Of a DNA stretch of 9,167 nt, positions 5,515 to 9,167 are shown piece by piece; position 1 is the first letter of the stretch; each line of letters begins with the position of its first letter. The stretch covers positions 1-9,167 of the forward strand of contig JAYPCO010000036.1 in NCBI GenBank assembly GCA_038124765.1, in the 5' to 3' direction. This DNA is from HIMB59 sp038124765 (GTDB lineage Bacteria > Pseudomonadota > Alphaproteobacteria > HIMB59). Made by a program: the position numbers and the translations under genes. The notes under the pieces are model-generated. The model was not told the DNA's origin. It ran no database searches and saw only the letters and a list, made by a program, of their open reading frames with translations.

Positions 5515-6330
5515 CCTGAATTACCAGAAGTAGAAACTACAATAAGATATTTAACTTCAAAAGTTAATGGAAAAAAAATTTTATCAATACAAAAATCATC
5601 TAAAAAATTAAGAAAGAACCTTAATCATCTGCAATTAGATTTCATCACAGGAAAAACGATTAAGAAAGTTTGGCGTATTGCAAAATATATTATTATAGAA
5701 ATTCAAAATCAAAAATATTTAGTTATTCATTTAGGCATGAGTGGTCGATTAAAATATTTTGAAAAAAATAAATACTTATCAGAAAAACACGATCATGTAT
5801 TGCTTACCTTTGATAAATTCTTAGTCGTGTTTAATGACCCTAGACGTTTTGGAATGTTTTTTATGCTAGAAAGTAATTTAGATCTTACAAATTTTTTTCA
5901 ACATTATGGAGTTGATTTATTACAAGACCAATACTCTGCTGCAGATATACACCAGCAACTGGTAAATAAAAAAATTAGTTTAAAACAAGCATTACTCGAC
6001 CAAAGTATTTTTGTAGGCATAGGAAATATTTATGCCAATGAGGCTTTGTTTCATGCGCGATTAGACCCTCGCCGTCTTACGAATACTTTAAAAAAAGAAG
6101 AGGTTCTAAGATTAATTAGATCTAGTATTCATGTTTTAAAGCTTTCTCTTAAAAATGGAGGGTCATCTATCAATGACTACAAATCACCCGATGGCACGCT
6201 TGGAAGTTTTCAAAATTTCTTTCGGGTTTACCAAAAATCTGAAATTAACTTTAATAAACGGACGTTTCCGATAAAAAAAATTGTTCAAAATGGAAGATCA
6301 ACTTTTTTTTCACCTACTTTACAAAAATAA
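5512..6330 (+). CDS. mutM: Formamidopyrimidine-DNA glycosylase MutM/Fpg with zincless finger
   Basis: Bifunctional glycosylase/AP lyase that removes oxidised purines such as 8-oxoguanine and formamidopyrimidines from DNA. The 272 residues are full family length. Seen directly: N-terminal MPELPEVETT with nucleophile Pro2 and Glu3; Lys58 in RIAKYI; HLGMSGRL with Met76; NDPRRFG with Arg111 and Phe113 (the void-filling triad with Met76); IGNIYANEALFHARLDPRR (helix-two-turn-helix, Asn172); and GGSSINDYKSPDGTLGSFQ. The C-terminal hairpin aligns without gaps to the family zinc finger and keeps NGRSTFF with Arg262. However, the four cysteine positions are Phe247, Arg250, Ser267 and Leu270, so no zinc can bind there. 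This is a zincless finger as known in NEIL1 and plant FPG, not a truncation. Pro2, Glu3 and Lys58 are intact, so activity is expected. There is no clear ribosome-binding site. Confidence 0.95.
   Translation: MPELPEVETTIRYLTSKVNGKKILSIQKSSKKLRKNLNHLQLDFITGKTIKKVWRIAKYIIIEIQNQKYLVIHLGMSGRLKYFEKNKYLSEKHDHVLLTFDKFLVVFNDPRRFGMFFMLESNLDLTNFFQHYGVDLLQDQYSAADIHQQLVNKKISLKQALLDQSIFVGIGNIYANEALFHARLDPRRLTNTLKKEEVLRLIRSSIHVLKLSLKNGGSSINDYKSPDGTLGSFQNFFRVYQKSEINFNKRTFPIKKIVQNGRSTFFSPTLQK
5551..5567. repeat. Perfect 7-base inverted repeat inside mutM, upstream of ubiE
   Basis: TTAACTT and AAGTTAA flank a 3-base CAA spacer, forming a perfect dyad. It is in-frame mutM coding sequence (around Leu14-Asn19), but on the minus strand it lies about 40 bases upstream of the ubiE start, where an operator or leader hairpin of the eight-gene operon could sit. 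AT-rich dyads of this size do arise by chance in 9 kb, so a function is only suggested by position. Confidence 0.35.
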
Positions 6331-6345
6331 AAAATACTGTATAAG
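6318..6345 (+). promoter_or_regulatory. Candidate sigma-70-type promoter for rpsT
   Basis: TTTACA (6318-6323, 5 of 6 to TTGACA) is followed, after a 16-base spacer, by TATAAG (6340-6345, 5 of 6 to TATAAT). The -35 lies over the last codons of mutM. Transcription would start near 6352 and give an rpsT leader of about 38 bases. AT-rich DNA makes such matches cheap, but the placement just ahead of a highly expressed ribosomal protein gene is right. Confidence 0.4.
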
Positions 6346-6356
6346 TTATGCACGCA

Positions 6357-6376
6357 ATTAGACTAATAACCTGTTA
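6357..6376 (+). repeat. Two small palindromes in the rpsT leader
   Basis: ATTAGACTAAT (6357-6367) is an 11-base perfect palindrome about a central A. It is followed immediately by TAACCTGTTA (6367-6376), with arms TAAC/GTTA. Both lie between the candidate promoter and the rpsT start. They could be operator half-sites or weak leader structure. S20 represses its own translation in E. coli, but nothing here proves a comparable site. Confidence 0.2.
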
Positions 6377-6389
6377 ATAATTTAAAACG

Positions 6390-6656
6390 ATGCCACAACA
6401 TAAATCTGCAAAAAAAAGACTACGTCAATCTGAAAAAAGAAAACTAGTAAATAAGAGCTTTAAATCAAGTGTTTCAACAGAATTAAAAGCAATTGATAAG
6501 CTAATTAAAGATAAAAAAGTAGAAGAATCAATGGCAAAACTAAAAAGCGTGATGTCCGTTTTACATAAATCTGCAAAAAAGAAAATTATGCACCTTAATA
6601 AGGCATCAAGAACTATCGCTAAGTTACAAAAAGATATTTCTGCAATTTCAAAATAA
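6390..6656 (+). CDS. rpsT: 30S ribosomal protein S20
   Basis: Primary-binding small-subunit protein that contacts the 5' domain and helix 44 of 16S rRNA during 30S assembly. The 88-residue product is of normal S20 length, strongly basic and all-helical in character. Seen directly: MPQHKSAKKRLRQSEKRK at the N-terminus, the conserved KSAKKRxRQxExRxxxN block, followed by the helical bundle and C-terminal LHKSAKKKIMHLNKASRTIA, typical of the family. The ATG at 6390 has no Shine-Dalgarno; its upstream sequence is purely AT-rich. It sits 59 bases after mutM and 106 bases before dnaA, matching the alphaproteobacterial rpsT-dnaA linkage. No GC-rich terminator follows, only T-runs, so partial read-through into dnaA is possible. 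Confidence 0.97.
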   Translation: MPQHKSAKKRLRQSEKRKLVNKSFKSSVSTELKAIDKLIKDKKVEESMAKLKSVMSVLHKSAKKKIMHLNKASRTIAKLQKDISAISK

Positions 6657-6702
6657 TTTTTTTTTACAAGAATTTTTTTTAAATTTTTTTTTACTTTTTT
6701 TA
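6657..6702 (+). other. Four T-tracts between rpsT and dnaA, possible curved DNA
   Basis: Runs of 9, 8, 9 and 7 T occupy 6657-6665, 6673-6680, 6684-6692 and 6695-6701. Centres of the last three are about 10-12 bases apart, close to helical phase; the first is offset by about 15. Such tracts can bend DNA and can help release or pausing of RNA polymerase. No hairpin precedes them, so this is not a standard intrinsic terminator. The rest of 6703-6733 shows no strong promoter; a TAAATA at 6727-6732 is a weak -10 candidate. Confidence 0.4.
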
Positions 6703-6733
6703 TTCTTCATTCCTTCATTTCATGGTTAAATAC

Positions 6734-6752
6734 AACCTCTTTAGAGGAGGTT
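6734..6752 (+). promoter_or_regulatory. dnaA Shine-Dalgarno sequestered in a hairpin
   Basis: AACCTCTT (6734-6741) can pair with AGGAGGTT (6745-6752) around a TAG loop, giving eight pairs with one G-U. The right arm contains the full consensus Shine-Dalgarno AGGAGG (6745-6750), 12 bases before the dnaA GTG. The whole ribosome-binding site is thus predicted to be paired. No U-run follows, so it is not an intrinsic terminator. It is likely a translational control element for dnaA; this is inferred from base pairing only. Confidence 0.5.
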
Positions 6753-6762
6753 AGTTAAATTA

Positions 6763-8130
6763 GTGGAAGACGATTTTCATCAAGGTGACGTCGACGTCTC
6801 GTGGGATAAGATTGTAACGGAGTTAAAAAAATCTTTAGACAAAGACACGTTTCAAAACTGGATTAAGCCCATTAGTTTTGAGTCACAAATTGCCACTACC
6901 TTAAACTTAGCTGTTCCTACCCGATTTTTACGGGATTGGGTTATTCGAAATTATGCCTCTGTCATTAAAAAAGCCTACCTCGATCAAGGTGTAACAATAG
7001 ATAAACTTGCTATCTTAGTAAAAGAAAACAATGACCGGATTATTCCCGGAACGGAAGTAGTGTATCAAGACAAAGATAACGATGAAGATACATACTATGA
7101 TGATATCTCAGCACCTCTAGATCCAAAATTTACCTTTGATAATTTTATTGTAGGCAAACCTAACGAGTTGGCTTATGCAGCGGCACAACGTGTTGCTCAA
7201 TCTGAAGTAGTCTCTTTCAATCCTTTATTTTTATATGGCGGTGTAGGTTTAGGTAAAACACACCTCATGCATGCAGTTGCATGGAATATTAAAAAAAGAA
7301 ATCCCAAAAAAAATGTTGTCTATTTAACAGCTGAGAAATTTATGTATCAATTTATTAAAGCACTTCGTTTTAAAAATATCATGAGCTTTAAAGAGCAATT
7401 TCGATCTGTGGATGTGTTGATGATCGACGATGTGCAGTTCATTATTGGCAAAGATAATACTCAAGAGGAGTTTTTCCATACCTTTAACACATTGGTTGAT
7501 AAAAAACGCCAAATTATTATTTCTGCTGATAAATCTCCCGCAGACTTAGAGGGCTTAGAGGATCGACTAAAGTCACGTTTAGGCTGGGGGCTAGTCGCAG
7601 ATATCCATCCTTTAACCTATGAATTACGTTTGGGTATTCTGCAGGCAAAAGCAGAACAAAAAGAAATTAAATTAACAGATGATGTATTAGAATTTTTAGC
7701 TAACAAAATTACTAATAATGTTCGTGAAATGGAAGGTGCTTTAAATAGATTGGCCGTCCATGCTTCCTTACAAGACTCTGCTATTACAGTTGACTTAGTA
7801 AAAGATGTCTTAAAGGATTTATTAAGAACCAATTCAAGAAAAATTACCATTGATGAAATTCAAAAAAAGGTTGTAGAGCACTACAATATTAAGCTTTCGG
7901 ATATGCACTCTCCTAGAAGATCTCGCTCTGTGGCTCGTCCCAGACAGGTTGCTATGTACTTAGCAAAATCAATCACGACTCGCTCTTTACCTGAAATTGG
8001 CAGAAAATTTGGAGGCAGAGACCATACCACTGTGATCCATGCTATTAAAACCATTGAAGAAATTATGGTAAATGATCCCAGTCTTGCAGAAGATATTGAA
8101 CTTTTGACAAGAATATTGCAAACTTCCTAA
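6763..8130 (+). CDS. dnaA: Chromosomal replication initiator protein DnaA
   Basis: AAA+ ATPase that binds DnaA boxes, melts oriC and loads the helicase. At 455 residues it has all four domains. Domain I spans about 12-85. A short acidic linker (residues 101-118, rich in Asp and Glu) forms a reduced domain II. In the AAA+ core: Walker A GGVGLGKT (159-166), Walker B LMIDD (219-223), sensor 1 ISAD (253-256), the box VII arginine near Arg272 in EDRLKSRLGWGL, and sensor 2 Arg321 in NNVREMEGALNRL. The C-terminal helix-turn-helix carries the signature FGGRDHTTVIHAIKTI (416-431). The start is GTG, the first possible start after the in-frame stop at 6742-6744, and is served by AGGAGG 12 bases upstream. 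That site is predicted to be in a hairpin. dnaN begins at the next base after the stop, indicating a dnaA-dnaN operon. No cluster of DnaA boxes is visible nearby. Confidence 0.98.
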   Translation: MEDDFHQGDVDVSWDKIVTELKKSLDKDTFQNWIKPISFESQIATTLNLAVPTRFLRDWVIRNYASVIKKAYLDQGVTIDKLAILVKENNDRIIPGTEVVYQDKDNDEDTYYDDISAPLDPKFTFDNFIVGKPNELAYAAAQRVAQSEVVSFNPLFLYGGVGLGKTHLMHAVAWNIKKRNPKKNVVYLTAEKFMYQFIKALRFKNIMSFKEQFRSVDVLMIDDVQFIIGKDNTQEEFFHTFNTLVDKKRQIIISADKSPADLEGLEDRLKSRLGWGLVADIHPLTYELRLGILQAKAEQKEIKLTDDVLEFLANKITNNVREMEGALNRLAVHASLQDSAITVDLVKDVLKDLLRTNSRKITIDEIQKKVVEHYNIKLSDMHSPRRSRSVARPRQVAMYLAKSITTRSLPEIGRKFGGRDHTTVIHAIKTIEEIMVNDPSLAEDIELLTRILQTS

Positions 8131-9167
8131 ATGGATTTCAGAGTTAGTCGGGAAGCTTTTTTAAGAGTTTTAACACACGTCAGTTCGATTGTTGATAGCC
8201 GCTCTACAATACCCATACTTTCCAACATTTACTTAAAATGTGATAATAATCAAATTGAAATCCGCTCGACAGATTTAGATATCTCTATTCGTGAATTTGT
8301 ATCGGCAGACTCTACTAAAAACGGTGAAGCTACTGTTAGCTCAAGAATTTTAACGGATATCATTCGTAAAACAAAAAAGAACTCGATTGTTAAATGTAAA
8401 TTAGAGGGCAACCGACTCATTATTAATTCTGATAATTCTGTTTTTGAATTAAATGCCTTAACTGCCGATGAGTTCCCTAAGTTCGTTCCCTTGGATCCAT
8501 CTAATGCATTTGAAATTACCATTCAGCAAATGAAAAGGATTTTTAATAAAACTAAATTTGCCATCTCTGCTGAAGAGACACGCTATTATTTAAATGGAAT
8601 TTATTTTCATACAATAAGCAATGGCACTAAAACCACGCTTCGCTGTGTTGCAACGGACGGACACCGATTAGCTAAAACAGAATTAGATTTAAATAGCACT
8701 TTTACAATACCGGGCATCATTTTACCGAGAAAATTTATCCTCCAATTAGATCGTATATTGGGTGATTTTGAGGGTAAGGTAAAAATGATTTGCACTGATA
8801 CTCAAGTCAGTCTAGAGGCGGATAATTTTATTATTATCAGTAAATTAATTGATGGAACCTTCCCGGATTATGAAAAAGTAATCCCTGTCTCTAATGATAA
8901 ACTTTTACAAGTTGAAGCAGAGCCATTTTTCAATGCTGTGGATAGAGTCTCCACTGTCAATCAAGACAAAACCCCTACAGTCAAACTGCATTTTGAAAAT
9001 AATAATGTCAAAATTATGGCTACCAGCACCGATAGTAATAAGGGCGATGAAGAAGTGGCGGCAAACTACACCGCGGACAGTTTAGAAATTTTATTTAATT
9101 CAAAGTACATTCTCGATTTACAAGACGTCATTGAAGGGGAAACCATGATCTTAGAGTTATTAAATCA
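8131..9167 (+). CDS. dnaN: DNA polymerase III beta subunit (sliding clamp), C-terminus cut by window edge
   Basis: Ring-shaped dimeric clamp that tethers DNA polymerase III and many repair proteins to DNA. From the ATG at 8131, 345 codons are open to the window edge; clamps usually have about 365-375 residues, so roughly the last 20-30 are missing, including the end of the partner-binding pocket. Seen directly: MDFRVSREAFLRVLTHVSSI with SRSTIPILSNI at the N-terminus; TADEFPKF; RYYLNGIYFH; the clamp hallmark VATDGHRLAKTE; and LIDGTFPDYEKVIP. The start codon directly follows the dnaA TAA (zero bases between) and lacks a Shine-Dalgarno, so translation is probably coupled to dnaA. No promoter is evident at the end of dnaA. 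Confidence 0.97.
   Translation, partial: MDFRVSREAFLRVLTHVSSIVDSRSTIPILSNIYLKCDNNQIEIRSTDLDISIREFVSADSTKNGEATVSSRILTDIIRKTKKNSIVKCKLEGNRLIINSDNSVFELNALTADEFPKFVPLDPSNAFEITIQQMKRIFNKTKFAISAEETRYYLNGIYFHTISNGTKTTLRCVATDGHRLAKTELDLNSTFTIPGIILPRKFILQLDRILGDFEGKVKMICTDTQVSLEADNFIIISKLIDGTFPDYEKVIPVSNDKLLQVEAEPFFNAVDRVSTVNQDKTPTVKLHFENNNVKIMATSTDSNKGDEEVAANYTADSLEILFNSKYILDLQDVIEGETMILELLN

Noticed and set aside
5571..5578. Homopolymer runs (A8 at 5571 in mutM, T8 at 6303 in mutM, long T-runs in coaB and the E1-like gene) as phase-variation switches
   Set aside because: Such runs are frequent throughout this AT-rich sequence, all frames are intact, and the genes are housekeeping functions not known to phase-vary.
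6657..6692. Rho-independent terminator after rpsT
   Set aside because: The T-runs are present but no GC-containing stem precedes them.
6657..6762. oriC in the rpsT-dnaA gap
   Set aside because: It is AT-rich, but no DnaA boxes (TTATNCACA or its complement) occur in it, and it is only 106 bases long.
6657..6762. CcrM (GANTC) control of dnaA as in Caulobacter
   Set aside because: No GANTC is present in this interval; the GANTC sites seen in the window are scattered in coding regions.
7324..8795. Several minus-strand open frames of 62-90 codons within dnaA and dnaN
   Set aside because: All are antisense to two unmistakable replication genes and show no domain or start signal.
8894..9085. Plus-strand 63-codon open frame inside dnaN
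   Set aside because: It is an out-of-frame overlap with intact clamp coding sequence; no independent evidence.
1..9167. CRISPR array, insertion sequence, prophage, toxin-antitoxin or defence genes
   Set aside because: No repeat-spacer pattern, transposase, terminal repeats or unrecognised gene is left over; almost every base belongs to an identified core gene.

Overview
The window is a gene-dense stretch of an AT-rich alphaproteobacterial chromosome (about one third G+C in lines counted by eye) around dnaA. Eleven protein genes are recognisable, all core functions. The order mutM-rpsT-dnaA on one strand, with ubiE-coaBC-dut on the other, matches the conserved dnaA neighbourhood of many Alphaproteobacteria as I recall it. 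fabA-fabB-fabI is likewise an alphaproteobacterial arrangement. Genes overlap or abut almost everywhere, non-coding DNA totals about 170 bases, and proteins are rich in Lys, Asn and Ile. This suggests a streamlined or reduced genome (free-living SAR11-like or host-associated); I cannot place it further. There are no tRNA or rRNA genes, mobile elements, CRISPR arrays or phage genes.

Layout. Positions 1-5513 (minus strand) hold eight genes read right to left: ubiE, coaC, coaB, dut, a MoeB/ThiF-family E1-like gene, fabA, fabB and fabI (cut by the left edge). Every junction is an overlap or a 1-base gap, so they look like one operon. They link quinone methylation, coenzyme A synthesis (CoA supplies the ACP prosthetic group), dUTP removal, sulfur-carrier activation and unsaturated fatty acid synthesis. 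At 5511-5514 the ubiE start overlaps the mutM start on the other strand, leaving no intergenic DNA. Positions 5512-9167 (plus strand) hold mutM, rpsT, dnaA and dnaN (cut by the right edge), serving oxidative base repair, ribosome assembly, replication initiation and the sliding clamp. The only real intergenic gaps are 6331-6389, with a plausible rpsT promoter, and 6657-6762, with T-tracts followed by a hairpin that pairs the whole dnaA Shine-Dalgarno sequence.

Most notable: MutM keeps its catalytic residues but has lost all four zinc-finger cysteines (a zincless finger). CoaBC is split into two genes with a GTGA overlap. ubiE and mutM have overlapping divergent start codons. The dnaA ribosome-binding site is predicted to be masked. 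The E1-like protein has an unusual C-terminal zinc-ligand pattern. I found no convincing wholly new multi-gene system; the novelty is in unusual variants of core genes.
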